From: Rickettsiella endosymbiont of Aleochara curtula
GTDB taxonomy: Bacteria; Pseudomonadota; Gammaproteobacteria; Diplorickettsiales; Diplorickettsiaceae
Reading direction: 5' to 3'
DNA length: 64,000 nt
Assembly: GCF_964030935.1 (NCBI RefSeq)
Contig: NZ_OZ034990.1
Span: 870,001-934,000 of the forward strand
The position numbers were made by a program, and so were the translations under genes. How positions within the stretch are numbered: the stretch's first letter is position 1; each line of letters starts with the position of its first letter. Positions 8,905 to 17,583 of the stretch are shown here, one piece after another. The notes below the pieces were generated by a model that saw nothing but the letters and a program-made list of their open reading frames with translations, had not been told where the DNA came from and did not search any database.

Positions 8905-8920
8905 CGTTTAAGGATAAACG
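8905..8920 (+). promoter_or_regulatory. Hairpin displaying the coxC ribosome-binding site
   Basis: A 6-bp perfect stem (CGTTTA at 8905-8910 with TAAACG at 8915-8920) encloses a 4-base loop AGGA, which is the likely Shine-Dalgarno core of coxC (ATG at 8924). Another small palindrome (ATCCC-TTAT-GGGAT, 8871-8884) lies upstream. The hairpin may tune subunit III translation. This is inference from sequence only. Confidence 0.4.
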
Positions 8921-8923
8921 CGA

Positions 8924-9790
8924 ATGAAAAACAAAGACTCTGCATATTATGTTCCTGAGCAAAGTGCTTGGCCCATTATTGGTGCATTAGCTTTACTCTT
9001 TTTAGCATTTGGCTCACTTAACTTTGAAAAAAACTGGGGGCTTATCGCGTTTATAATAGGTGTAGCTGGATTAATATTTATGCTAAGTGGCTGGTTATGG
9101 AACGTGACACAAGAAAGTAATGCTGGATTATACAATCAACAAATGGATAAAACCTTTCGTTGGGGCATGTGGTGGTTTTTAATTTCTGAATTATTTTTGT
9201 TTGGTCTGTTAATCGGTTCTATTATTCATGTACGATTTTCAATTACACCCTGGCTAGCAGGACAAAGTGGCGATGCATCCCAATTAACCCATTATTTACT
9301 GTGGCCCGATTTTACTAAGCATTGGCCATTAATGCAAACACCAAGCGCTACCGTTGCAACAAGCATGCCGAGTTTAGCCTCTATGCGTCAGCTACCACTT
9401 ATTAATTTAATTATTCTATTGTCTAGTGCCTTACTTTTAACAGATGCTCTCTATCACTTGAAAAAATTACGCTATAAATTATGTCGCATTACTTTAAATA
9501 GTGCCATATTTTTAGCATTCATTTTTTTAATTTCGCAAAGCTATTATTTTTCACATCTTATTCATGCTCATATCATTGCTAAAAGTGGTGTTTATGGTAG
9601 TTTTTTAATCGCCTTCTTAGGACTACATTTATTAAACATTACTGCAGCAATACTATTTTTATGCATTTTATGTTTTCGTATCTACAAAAATAAATTATTA
9701 GAAAAAGACACATTTTCCTTTGATGCTGCCGTGTGGTGGTGGGATTTCCTTGCAGCAATTTGGGCATTGGGATTTTTTTGGATTTTTTAA
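8924..9790 (+). CDS. coxC: Cytochrome c oxidase subunit III
   Basis: Subunit III stabilises the oxidase core and lacks metal centres. The 288-residue protein has about seven membrane spans. Family features include FRWGMWWFLISELFLFG (about residues 75-92), the AHIIAKSGVYGSFLIAFLGLH segment and the closing WWWDFLAAIWALGFFWIF. It follows ctaG by 57 bp and precedes SURF1 by 4 bp, so it is part of one rightward transcript. A hairpin loop contains its ribosome site. Confidence 0.95.
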   Translation: MKNKDSAYYVPEQSAWPIIGALALLFLAFGSLNFEKNWGLIAFIIGVAGLIFMLSGWLWNVTQESNAGLYNQQMDKTFRWGMWWFLISELFLFGLLIGSIIHVRFSITPWLAGQSGDASQLTHYLLWPDFTKHWPLMQTPSATVATSMPSLASMRQLPLINLIILLSSALLLTDALYHLKKLRYKLCRITLNSAIFLAFIFLISQSYYFSHLIHAHIIAKSGVYGSFLIAFLGLHLLNITAAILFLCILCFRIYKNKLLEKDTFSFDAAVWWWDFLAAIWALGFFWIF

Positions 9791-9794
9791 AATT

Positions 9795-10517
9795 ATGAAA
9801 AAAAATTTTGTTTACATACAATTTAATAATTATTACTTTGCACCCACTCTATTCCCTAGCTTGATGCTAATATTTTTATTCCCTTTACTTGTTTACTTAG
9901 GATTTTGGCAAATCCACCGCGGTGATATTAAAAGTCATATTCAAAAAATATTTAACCAACGATCGTTATCCCTACCTATCGATTTAAATCAGTACAAAAA
10001 TATTGATTTAGAAAAAAATTATTTTCCTGGGACGATGCAAGGCCATTTCGATAATCAACGTAGTTTCTTATTAGAAAATAAAATATATTTACATCAAGTC
10101 GGCTATGAAATACTAACTCCATTTATTTTAAAAGATGGGCAGGAAACCATATTAGTTAATAGAGGCTGGATCCCACAAGGTAAGGATAGGAAGAAAATAC
10201 CCAAAATACTGTTTTTAGATAATGAATTAAAAATAAGTGGATTAATTGTATTTCCGAATAAAACTTTCAGCTTCAAACATAAAGATGAAATTGTATGGCC
10301 ACAGCGTATCCAATCTATTAATCCAGATTTTTTAAAAAAAAATAAATTTCAGCCTTATATATTCATTATTAATACCCAGCAAGATTATGGTTTTATACCA
10401 CTCTGGCAACCCATATCTTTGCAAGCCACCCGACATTATGCTTATGCTTTTCAGTGGTTTGGTCTAAGTTTAACCTTATTTATTGCTTTTTTTAGTACAC
10501 ATATCCGTCATTTATGA
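9795..10517 (+). CDS. SURF1-family oxidase assembly protein
   Basis: SURF1 proteins help insert haem a into subunit I. The 240-residue protein has an N-terminal membrane span carrying FPLLVYLGFWQIHR, the central LLENKIYLHQVGYEILTPF and LVNRGWIPQG segments, and a C-terminal span (about residues 210-232) after the RHYAYAFQWFGL motif typical of the family. I start at the ATG at 9795, four bases after coxC; the longer frame would overlap coxC by 70 bases. It overlaps the next gene by 4 bp. Confidence 0.93.
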   Translation: MKKNFVYIQFNNYYFAPTLFPSLMLIFLFPLLVYLGFWQIHRGDIKSHIQKIFNQRSLSLPIDLNQYKNIDLEKNYFPGTMQGHFDNQRSFLLENKIYLHQVGYEILTPFILKDGQETILVNRGWIPQGKDRKKIPKILFLDNELKISGLIVFPNKTFSFKHKDEIVWPQRIQSINPDFLKKNKFQPYIFIINTQQDYGFIPLWQPISLQATRHYAYAFQWFGLSLTLFIAFFSTHIRHL

Positions 10518-11101
10518 AACACAAAAAAACAAAAAATTATCTGTTTATTTTTGCGCTGTTACTAATCATATTTTTAACGCCTTTAATAGTAGCTGTCATA
10601 CTTTATAATAACCATCCACTTTGGTTACAGCACAATACCGTCAATAAAGGCACGCTCATTTATTCTCGGTTGAATCTACAACAGATAAAATTAATCCCGC
10701 ATATAACAAAATTACGTTCAATTAATGGTTCCTGGTTTTTATTTTATTTAGCAGAATCAGGTTGTCACGAATTATGTCATAAAAATTTGCATACTATGCG
10801 ACAAATTACATTAGCGCTGGGTAAGAATCGTTATCGTATGAAGTATGGCTTAATCCTAACCAATGAAAAATCATTAATTACTCAGCCATTTATTAATAAG
10901 GATACTGATTTAATATTTTTCACGATTTCAAAACCAGAATTAAAAAACTTTTTTTCGACGTTAAAGATTAAAAATTCAACCGAAGGCTATTACTTAGCTG
11001 ATCCGTTTGGAAAAATTATTTTATATTATCCTAGCAAGACCTCAGGAGAGAATATACACCAAGATTTAACGCGTTTATTGACAATTTCAACAACAGGGTA
11101 A
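10514..11101 (+). CDS. Membrane-anchored Sco/thioredoxin-like protein of the oxidase cluster
   Basis: A 195-residue protein with one N-terminal membrane span (about residues 11-31) and a soluble domain presumably in the periplasm. The segment FYLAESGCHELCHKNLHTMR carries a CxxxC pair placed like the copper-binding CxxxC of Sco proteins. Near the C-terminus YYLADPFGKIILYY resembles the last strands of the Sco fold. The distal histidine that Sco proteins use as third copper ligand is not evident. It overlaps SURF1 by 4 bp and precedes ctaA by 3 bp, so it is probably an oxidase biogenesis factor. Its exact role is unknown. Confidence 0.7.
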   Translation: MKHKKTKNYLFIFALLLIIFLTPLIVAVILYNNHPLWLQHNTVNKGTLIYSRLNLQQIKLIPHITKLRSINGSWFLFYLAESGCHELCHKNLHTMRQITLALGKNRYRMKYGLILTNEKSLITQPFINKDTDLIFFTISKPELKNFFSTLKIKNSTEGYYLADPFGKIILYYPSKTSGENIHQDLTRLLTISTTG

Positions 11102-11104
11102 AAC

Positions 11105-12115
11105 ATGTTATCGGAAAACAAATCCGCTTTTTGTTTTTTATGTATCGCTTTTTTATTGGCCTTCATGGTTATATTACTTGGCGCATACACACGATTGAAA
11201 GATGCTGGGTTAGGTTGTCCGGACTGGCCAGGTTGTTACGGAAAGTTAACCTTACCCAAACAATCTAGCACATTGAACGATGCACCTTATAAGGGTCAAA
11301 CGCTAAATCCTGCAAAAGCCTGGCCGGAAATGCTGCATCGCTATGCGGCCGCTAGCTTAGCACTATTAAGCTTCGCTGCTGTAATTCTAATTATTTATAA
11401 ACACAAATCATCAAAGCAACCGGTATGGATTGCAACAATTCTACTTTTTTTATTATTTTTTCAAGGTTTATTAGGCAAATGGACTGTCACGTTACGTTTG
11501 CACCCTTTGGTGGTCATGTCGCATTTACTCGGTGGATTAACATTATTAAGTCTACTATGGATATTAATATTACGTCTCAGTCGATTCTCCATTAAGCCAA
11601 CTTCACAGTCGGAACAGCAATTGAAGAAGTGGGCCGTGCTCGGGTTATTATTTGTTATACTACAAATTTGCCTAGGCGGCTGGACTAGTGCAAATTACGC
11701 GGCGTTTGTTTGTCCCGATTTTCCAACATGCCAAGGCCTATGGTGGCCTACGATGAACTTCTCAGAAGGTTTTCATCTTTGGTTAAATACAAATATTAAT
11801 TACGAAGGTGGCATCTTGCCGCAAATCGCACGCACCGCCATACAAATGAGTCATCGGATAATGGCGGTGATTACGAGTATCTACCTAGGTTTACTGGTTT
11901 ATAAACTATTTAATGCGACGAAAAGAATCTATCTACGCGGACTCGCTGTACTACTGATATGTTTATTAGGTTTACAAATTAGTTTAGGTGCATTCAATGT
12001 ATTATGGGTGTTACCTTTACCTATTGCTATTGCACATAATGCAGTAGCGGCGCTATTGCTGTTAACGCTCATTACATTAAATATTAGCTTATACAAATAT
12101 CAATCTAAAATTTAA
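11105..12115 (+). CDS. ctaA: Haem A synthase (CtaA/Cox15)
   Basis: Haem A synthase oxidises the C8 methyl group of haem O to give haem A for the oxidase. The 336-residue protein has about eight membrane spans. Family motifs are GAYTRLKDAGLGCPDWPGC near the N-terminus, the histidine in WPEMLHRYAA, the CPDFPTC loop, MSHRIMAV and IAHNAVAALLL. The paired cysteines and four haem-binding histidines are present. In related genomes cyoE usually comes next; here four leftward genes intervene, and the two converging stop codons are 10 bp apart. Confidence 0.95.
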   Translation: MLSENKSAFCFLCIAFLLAFMVILLGAYTRLKDAGLGCPDWPGCYGKLTLPKQSSTLNDAPYKGQTLNPAKAWPEMLHRYAAASLALLSFAAVILIIYKHKSSKQPVWIATILLFLLFFQGLLGKWTVTLRLHPLVVMSHLLGGLTLLSLLWILILRLSRFSIKPTSQSEQQLKKWAVLGLLFVILQICLGGWTSANYAAFVCPDFPTCQGLWWPTMNFSEGFHLWLNTNINYEGGILPQIARTAIQMSHRIMAVITSIYLGLLVYKLFNATKRIYLRGLAVLLICLLGLQISLGAFNVLWVLPLPIAIAHNAVAALLLLTLITLNISLYKYQSKI

Positions 12116-12125
12116 ATTTCAGTAA

Positions 12126-12566
12126 TTATAATTTATTTCCACTCAAAAAAATAAATTCATCACTACAATTTGTAACTCCATTTGTAAATTTTTTTCTATT
12201 AAAAGAAAAGAATTTGGCAGATAACTTTACAAAACCATTCCATTTTTCTTTTTCCGTACTTTTTAAACTTAAATTAGAGATATTAGAAGTGTTTTCAGAT
12301 TTTTTTGCTTGAATTGGAATGGAATTTAGTAATGGATTTAACCCCTGATCATGGCCGGATATTTGTGAAAGAATGTTAGATAATGTAGAAACAGAGTGCG
12401 TTGGCGTTTTAAAAAACGGAAAGCCAATATAGGCTAAACAAACTCCATTAGTTAGCCGATCAGAATTTTTTAAAAATCGAAATTCCTCAATTTTAGTATA
12501 AGAACCTTTAAGCTCAGAAGGTATGTTAGCTTTAAATGCTTTAGGTAAATCATAACTTTTTTTCAT
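12126..12566 (-). CDS. Unknown protein, 146 residues, AT-rich island
   Basis: I do not recognise this protein. It has no signal peptide or membrane span. It starts MKKSYDLPKAFKAN with a good ribosome site (AAGGA) before the ATG, and the C-terminal half is lysine- and serine-rich (about residues 86-130). Codon use is strongly AT-biased, unlike ctaA next door. It is the last of four leftward genes between ctaA and cyoE and lies 39 bp after the 449-residue gene, so it may be co-transcribed. A role as a secreted effector is possible from context only. Confidence 0.6.
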   Translation of the reverse strand: MKKSYDLPKAFKANIPSELKGSYTKIEEFRFLKNSDRLTNGVCLAYIGFPFFKTPTHSVSTLSNILSQISGHDQGLNPLLNSIPIQAKKSENTSNISNLSLKSTEKEKWNGFVKLSAKFFSFNRKKFTNGVTNCSDEFIFLSGNKL

Positions 12567-12605
12567 GGTTGATCCTTATTTTTATTTTAAAGTTTATTAG
12601 TAACA

Positions 12606-13955
12606 TTAAACAGACAGTGTGTCTTTCATATGATTATTCTCTAACGCAGAGAATATATTTTTTAACAACAACGTGCCCTCCGTTTTGTTATGACGTTTAA
12701 AAAAATGACCAATTTTTTGAATAATAGTTGTATCTCTATGTTTACGAAGAATGTCACTGGTGCTAAATCCATAGACGTGATCATAGAATTCTCCAGGCAT
12801 AAAACTTTTCAGGTTAGTTAATAATGTGGTAGTAATAAATTTTTTACTTTCAGTTATGTAATCATTAGAGCGGAAAAAATATTTCGTTGCTAAATGCTTT
12901 TGATACGCTTCAAGCAAGTTTGTTATTTTCTTTTTGGTTTCTGGATTCCAAACATCAGATTTATCCTGTATCGGAGCAATCGGATTATAAATTGATTGTG
13001 CAGAATTCGTTACATTCTTTTCACATTGTGGCCTAATAGTTAATTCTAAACTTATATCTTTGTCTGTTTCTAAATCCTGCTGGACACCATCAACTACATC
13101 TATAGCAGATTCATCAGCTATCGAGGGGGATAGGGTTTTTAATTCTTTTTGCATAACTTTGGCAGAAATTAGAGCGGAGGATCCGAAAATATCATTAATA
13201 CTGATATTATCAAGATTAGTAGATGCACTAGACTCACAACTATCTGATTCAGATTCTATAAATTCCAAATTTTTGTCCAAAGGAATCTGTTCGTGTGAAA
13301 TAGAAATAGTTTTTTTGGGAAGAGTATCTTTAGGTCTTGTATCCTCTAAAATCAAATTTCCATCTCCTTTTCTTATAAAATAAGGGTCGATAAAGAAACC
13401 TATAATTTTTACTTCTGGACGATATTTTTCTATTTCGCTAATAATACTTTTGGCGATTTGTGTAACCTCATTTTGATAATTTGCATTTATGTCGCTAATA
13501 TATTTTTTGCTTATTTCTGGTTTTTTTAATTTTATATTTTTTTCCTTGTATAAACTAATAATTTGAAAAAAAAATGATTGTAAAATATCCGTTAGTGCTA
13601 TATTAACTTTAGTTTTTTTCTTCTTGTAGAACAAGAAAAAAGGGAAAGGGGTATTTTCGTTCGGGGATAGAAATTCCTTGTCGACTTCGTATTTCTCTGT
13701 TTTTTTAACACGAAATTTTGCAGAACCTAGCTCAGTCTGATTTTTATTCTTAGATTCATTAGCTAAAACGCCTAAACATAAAACTTTAAGGTTTTTTAAA
13801 TGATTTTTAAGTGTTCCAGTATCCGTTTCATCGCTACCATTTTTACTGTATTGATCAACATTTAAACAGTAACTTTGACTATTTCGATTACGTTTCTTAT
13901 TTCCATCCGGATAGAGAGCAAAGCTACATATCGTATCAAGATTAAAAATGCGCAT
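12606..13955 (-). CDS. Unknown 449-residue protein, effector candidate
   Basis: I do not recognise a known domain. No signal peptide or membrane span is evident. The first 230 residues look folded, with KYRPEVKIIGFFIDPYF at about 180-196. A polar, acidic and serine-rich stretch follows (about 225-320), then a helical C-terminal region. About 44 residues from the end it has KHRD...HFFKRHNKT...LLLKNIF, which resembles the C-terminal module of the 424-, 338- and 323-residue unknowns in this window. Codon use is very AT-rich. Presence between two oxidase genes and the absence of housekeeping motifs suggest an acquired effector-type gene. This is inference. Confidence 0.6.
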   Translation of the reverse strand: MRIFNLDTICSFALYPDGNKKRNRNSQSYCLNVDQYSKNGSDETDTGTLKNHLKNLKVLCLGVLANESKNKNQTELGSAKFRVKKTEKYEVDKEFLSPNENTPFPFFLFYKKKKTKVNIALTDILQSFFFQIISLYKEKNIKLKKPEISKKYISDINANYQNEVTQIAKSIISEIEKYRPEVKIIGFFIDPYFIRKGDGNLILEDTRPKDTLPKKTISISHEQIPLDKNLEFIESESDSCESSASTNLDNISINDIFGSSALISAKVMQKELKTLSPSIADESAIDVVDGVQQDLETDKDISLELTIRPQCEKNVTNSAQSIYNPIAPIQDKSDVWNPETKKKITNLLEAYQKHLATKYFFRSNDYITESKKFITTTLLTNLKSFMPGEFYDHVYGFSTSDILRKHRDTTIIQKIGHFFKRHNKTEGTLLLKNIFSALENNHMKDTLSV

Positions 13956-13979
13956 TTTGTTATTAATCTCATTAAATAA

Positions 13980-14005
13980 AAAGGGACAGTTTAAAAGCCC
14001 CCTTT
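13980..14005 (-). terminator. Candidate intrinsic terminator after the 424-residue gene
   Basis: On the minus strand the sequence AAAGGG (14005-14000), a 14-base loop and CCCTTT (13985-13980) form a 6-bp stem. It is followed by a T-rich run into the next gene's upstream region. It is 16 bp past the stop codon of the 424-residue gene. The long loop makes it a modest call. Confidence 0.45.
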
Positions 14006-14020
14006 CAACTTAGCAAGTGT

Positions 14021-15295
14021 TTATCTACTAGGCGATAACCTCGCCATATTAGTCTGCAAATCTGTTAATTGCTCTTCTAATGTGTTAACTAATAACTTAC
14101 TAGTTATTTTTCCTCCACCCCAAAGCGTGGCGAAGCAACGTAGCAAAGATATGCCTCGATATTCAGATAAAATAGAATTAGCATTTTTGAGAGTTTCTTT
14201 CAGATCTGAAATCTTATCTGAGCTAATATCTCTATTAGAAGCATTTTCTTCCATTTTTATTTCGGCATTTAACAATAAATCAATTTTTTCAATAATGCTT
14301 TGTAACTGTTCAGATTTATTGTGAGCACATTTACTTTTTAATAAAGATAATTTATCAGCGTAGTCCATCAAATCCTGCTTAGAATGTTTGAGAAGTAGAA
14401 TGAACTCATCTTGTTGTTTTTGTAATTCACACTGATTAAGTTGATATAATTCATTTAATTTTTGACTAAGATCCTGAAAACCATCGCACAAAGTATCAAA
14501 TGAGTTTAATCTGGGATCAAATTCAGCAAATTCTTTACTTAGAATTTTAATTTGAGACTCTATTTCATCTTTGCAAGAATTTACTGTATCCAAATTAAGT
14601 AAAATATTAGTTAAGCTACTAAAATATTCTTTAGCTAGAGTAAAATTTTTTGCTAAATTAGTAAAATTGTCATGATAAGTTTCGAATTCCGTAATTGATT
14701 CAATTATAAATTTTATTCTGTCAAAACATGACGATATTTCAGTTGATTTTTCGTTAATTTCTTTTTCTGACAGGTGGATTAACTCTAATTGGCTAGCTAA
14801 ATAATTTCTATATCGAGCATCCCAAGATTTCTCTGATAATGTTTGTTTTATCTTTCCTAATATTTTTTTAAAATTTATATAAAAAATAGAATCAATTTGA
14901 GATAGATGATTTTCTATTTCTTGTGGATCAATCAAATCTTTATCTATTTCTGTTTTTAATTTATTATTTTGAATAGCTAAAGTACTATTTATACCTTGAG
15001 CTTCAATTGGATCACAAAATTTCACAATTAATTTATTTAAATATGATAATTGACTAAATTTTTCTTCTATAGGTTGTCTAAAAAATTTAATTGTCTCATC
15101 TATTTTTTTATAACATCCAATTATCGCGTCAATATTTTTTTCGGTGGCAAGTATATTTTTACTTGATTCTAAAAGCTCATTAACTTTTGAAAAATTTCGA
15201 TATCTTTCTAATTCAGCTATTCTATTCTGCAATTCAGATAGCTCTTGTTGTAAATTTTCATCTTTAATTTGTAGTAAATTTGATAATGGATACAT
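14021..15295 (-). CDS. Coiled-coil protein, 424 residues, with shared C-terminal module
   Basis: I do not recognise a catalytic domain. Most of the protein (about residues 8-370) is predicted to be helical and coiled-coil, rich in Leu, Glu, Lys and Asn, with no signal peptide or membrane span. The last 46 residues form a distinct module starting YRGISLLRCFATLWGGGK. The adjacent 338-residue protein ends with the same ungapped module. The start has a strong ribosome site (AAGGGGA). Codon use is AT-rich. Long coiled coils with a separate C-terminal tail are common in Legionella-type effectors, but that role here is inference. Confidence 0.65.
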   Translation of the reverse strand: MYPLSNLLQIKDENLQQELSELQNRIAELERYRNFSKVNELLESSKNILATEKNIDAIIGCYKKIDETIKFFRQPIEEKFSQLSYLNKLIVKFCDPIEAQGINSTLAIQNNKLKTEIDKDLIDPQEIENHLSQIDSIFYINFKKILGKIKQTLSEKSWDARYRNYLASQLELIHLSEKEINEKSTEISSCFDRIKFIIESITEFETYHDNFTNLAKNFTLAKEYFSSLTNILLNLDTVNSCKDEIESQIKILSKEFAEFDPRLNSFDTLCDGFQDLSQKLNELYQLNQCELQKQQDEFILLLKHSKQDLMDYADKLSLLKSKCAHNKSEQLQSIIEKIDLLLNAEIKMEENASNRDISSDKISDLKETLKNANSILSEYRGISLLRCFATLWGGGKITSKLLVNTLEEQLTDLQTNMARLSPSR

Positions 15296-15318
15296 ACTAT
15301 CCCCTTATTATTTTTATA

Positions 15319-15340
15319 AAGGGCAGAAAAATCTGCCCTT
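15319..15340 (-). terminator. Hairpin between two unknown genes, probable terminator
   Basis: A perfect 8-bp stem (AAGGGCAG at 15319-15326 with CTGCCCTT at 15333-15340) closes a 6-base loop. It lies 13 bp after the stop of the leftward 338-residue gene and before the start of the next gene. The flanks are AT-rich on both sides, so it could end transcription in either direction. It suggests the two neighbours are separate transcription units. Confidence 0.65.
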
Positions 15341-15352
15341 GTTTTATAGTCA

Positions 15353-16369
15353 TTAAACAGCAGGTCTGATCGGAGCTATTTCTTGGGTTAAAGTGTTTAA
15401 TTGATCACGTAGTTGTTCGACATATTCAATACTTTTCACTTTTCCACCACCCCAAAGAGTTGCAAAACATTTAAATGGGGAAAAACCGCGGTAGCGAGAT
15501 AGAGCATCAAGATTTTGTTTGTTATTAATAATTTTATCTAACTCAGAAACATTTTGTTTTAATGATTGTATTTGCTCGTTAGATGATGTATTTCCTATAT
15601 TATCACTGCTATCTCTTATCTGTGCAGCCAGTTTCGTAATATTTAATAAAATTTTAGATTTTTCATTTCCATTAAGATAACTCTCTTTAATATTTAATCC
15701 ATGTCTTTCTATTTTAGCTAAATTATTATTTTTTTCTTTTTCAGTAAAAAAAGAACGAATTTTTTGCGCACCGTCAATTAACTGAGCTCGTTTTAGATTT
15801 TCAAATGAATCTTGATTATGAATTGAATTGTTTGATGAAGATAAGCTTGAAGATATTGCTTGCTGTATTTCTATAGAACCTCCATTCACTGGATCATATA
15901 ATGATAAAGTCTTTCTTAAATCTCCGTTTTCAAACTTTCCGTAACGAATTGAGTTTGGGCGAGGTTTAAGAATAGATTGTGGGGAACTTGAAATAGCTTC
16001 TATTAGTTGCTTATGTTCTTCATCGACAGTTGATTTAGGCGTTGTAGCTAGTAAACTGTTTTCCTGATCTTGTGATCCGTCAAGCTTACGTTCTTGTTGT
16101 TCTTGTATATCAAACTTGTCTTCTAATAACTCTAAAAACTTAGCTGGAGAATGGTGATTTAAATTTTCGATGTGATTTTTTATTTCTTTTTTTAGAAATT
16201 TTGTATTAGATGCATCTATCATCAAAGCTAAAATACATGGAGAATCAGGATTGTATTGTTTTTTATTTAGAATCTTAATTTTATTATTTTCCCCTATTAT
16301 TACGTATTTTAATTTTTCATCAATTATTGGTGTGGCGTTTTTAGGGGTAGCGAGATAGACAGTTGGCAT
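15353..16369 (-). CDS. Unknown 338-residue protein with shared C-terminal module
   Basis: I do not recognise the N-terminal half, which begins MPTVYLATPKNATPIIDEKL and is mixed in character to about residue 105. A serine-, glutamine- and asparagine-rich linker (about 105-195) and a helical region follow. The last 46 residues (293-338, starting YRGFSPFKCFATLWGGGK) match the end of the 424-residue neighbour without gaps, while the rest is unrelated. That pattern suggests a transferable C-terminal module. The start has an AGAGG ribosome site. There is no signal peptide or membrane span. Effector status is a guess from context. Confidence 0.65.
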   Translation of the reverse strand: MPTVYLATPKNATPIIDEKLKYVIIGENNKIKILNKKQYNPDSPCILALMIDASNTKFLKKEIKNHIENLNHHSPAKFLELLEDKFDIQEQQERKLDGSQDQENSLLATTPKSTVDEEHKQLIEAISSSPQSILKPRPNSIRYGKFENGDLRKTLSLYDPVNGGSIEIQQAISSSLSSSNNSIHNQDSFENLKRAQLIDGAQKIRSFFTEKEKNNNLAKIERHGLNIKESYLNGNEKSKILLNITKLAAQIRDSSDNIGNTSSNEQIQSLKQNVSELDKIINNKQNLDALSRYRGFSPFKCFATLWGGGKVKSIEYVEQLRDQLNTLTQEIAPIRPAV

Positions 16370-16686
16370 AAATTAAACCTCTTTTTTTATTATTTTTAGT
16401 TTTATTAAATGAGAAATTTTTTATTTCATTTAATTTTTAATCGAAAACAATCTATCACTAATAAAATAATTTTGTCTAGTTATTTTTTTTATTTATTTTA
16501 AAATAAAAATTTTTAATATTAATTTAAATTTTAAAATAATTTATTTGCTTTATACTATCACTAGTATTCACCAAAATAATAATAATGAACAAGTAAATTT
16601 TTTCTTAAAACTCTACCTTTAATAGAATTATTCTCGTATAATTTTTTTTGCTTCATGAGGGATAGTTTAAAACTATAAGGAACATC
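16370..16686. other. Very AT-rich divergent intergenic region
   Basis: This 317-bp stretch separates the leftward unknown genes from rightward cyoE. It is almost entirely A and T and holds no convincing ORF. A 9-bp direct repeat CTATCACTA occurs at 16452-16460 and 16555-16563. A TATAAT at 16637-16642 could be the -10 box for cyoE, but no good -35 box is seen 17 bp upstream. It must contain promoters for both directions because cyoE is cut off from ctaA. Confidence 0.5.
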
Positions 16687-17583
16687 ATGCTAAAGAATTT
16701 TGCCATGCGCTTGGCTAAAAATGCTTTAATCTATTTGGAGCTAGGAAAATGGCGCGTCACTAGTTTAATGTTAGTTACCGTTTGGGTGGGTATGTCACTC
16801 GCTACTTCGACACCGGTTTCTTGGCGATTAAGTTTGTTTACGTTATTAGGCATCGGTTTAATAACCAGTTCCGCAGGGGCGCTAAATCATTTATTAGAAC
16901 AGCATTTAGATAGTCTAATGGCGCGTACCGAACGACGTCCTTTACCACGGGGAAAAATTTCAACTTCTCACGTTCTAATATTTTCATTAATCACTAGTTT
17001 ATTAGGGCTAGTCGTGGTAAGCCTATCGAGTAATTTTTTAACCTGTTTTTTAAGTTTTTTTAGTCTAATTGCTTATGCGTTTATTTATACTTTATATTTA
17101 AAAAAGCATACTACGCAAAACATAGTCATTGGTGGCTTAGCGGGCGCAACTCCCCCTTTACTAGGCTGGACCGCTGTTACTGGAAGTATTGATCCCGGTG
17201 GTTTGATACTGGTTTTAATTATTTTTATTTGGACGCCGCCGCACTTCTGGTCATTAGCGATTGCCAGACATGCTGACTATGCCAAAAGCAAACTACCCAT
17301 GTTGCCGGTGACGCATGGGATCGCTTATACCAAGCAACAAATTTTTCTTTATACGTTGCTTTTAAGTGGAATTAGTTTGTTACCTTTCTGCATAGGTATG
17401 AGTGGTTTCTTTTATTTAGTGGCTGCTTTACTGTTAAATACGGGATTTATAGTTGCTGCGGCCGATTTATTAAAGCAAACTAAAGCCGCAGCAGGGATAA
17501 AAACCTTTCATTATTCGAATTTTTATTTACTTATGCTGTTTGCTTGTTTGTTCATGGACCATTCTTTAATGAGGAATATTTAA
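16687..17583 (+). CDS. cyoE: Protohaem IX farnesyltransferase (haem O synthase)
   Basis: The enzyme adds a farnesyl group to protohaem, giving haem O, the substrate of CtaA. The 298-residue UbiA-family protein has about eight or nine membrane spans. The prenyl-diphosphate motif appears as NHLLEQHLDSLMARTERRPL, where the first aspartate of the usual motif is a glutamate, and a second motif is WTPPHFWSLAI. A ribosome site (AAGGA) precedes the ATG. Its stop overlaps the start of sco. It belongs functionally to the oxidase cluster 4.5 kb upstream (also called ctaB). Confidence 0.95.
   Translation: MLKNFAMRLAKNALIYLELGKWRVTSLMLVTVWVGMSLATSTPVSWRLSLFTLLGIGLITSSAGALNHLLEQHLDSLMARTERRPLPRGKISTSHVLIFSLITSLLGLVVVSLSSNFLTCFLSFFSLIAYAFIYTLYLKKHTTQNIVIGGLAGATPPLLGWTAVTGSIDPGGLILVLIIFIWTPPHFWSLAIARHADYAKSKLPMLPVTHGIAYTKQQIFLYTLLLSGISLLPFCIGMSGFFYLVAALLLNTGFIVAAADLLKQTKAAAGIKTFHYSNFYLLMLFACLFMDHSLMRNI

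Noticed and set aside
13060-13383. 107-codon frame on the plus strand within the 449-residue gene
   Set aside because: Shadow of the leftward gene's serine-rich region; no ribosome site and no recognisable domain.
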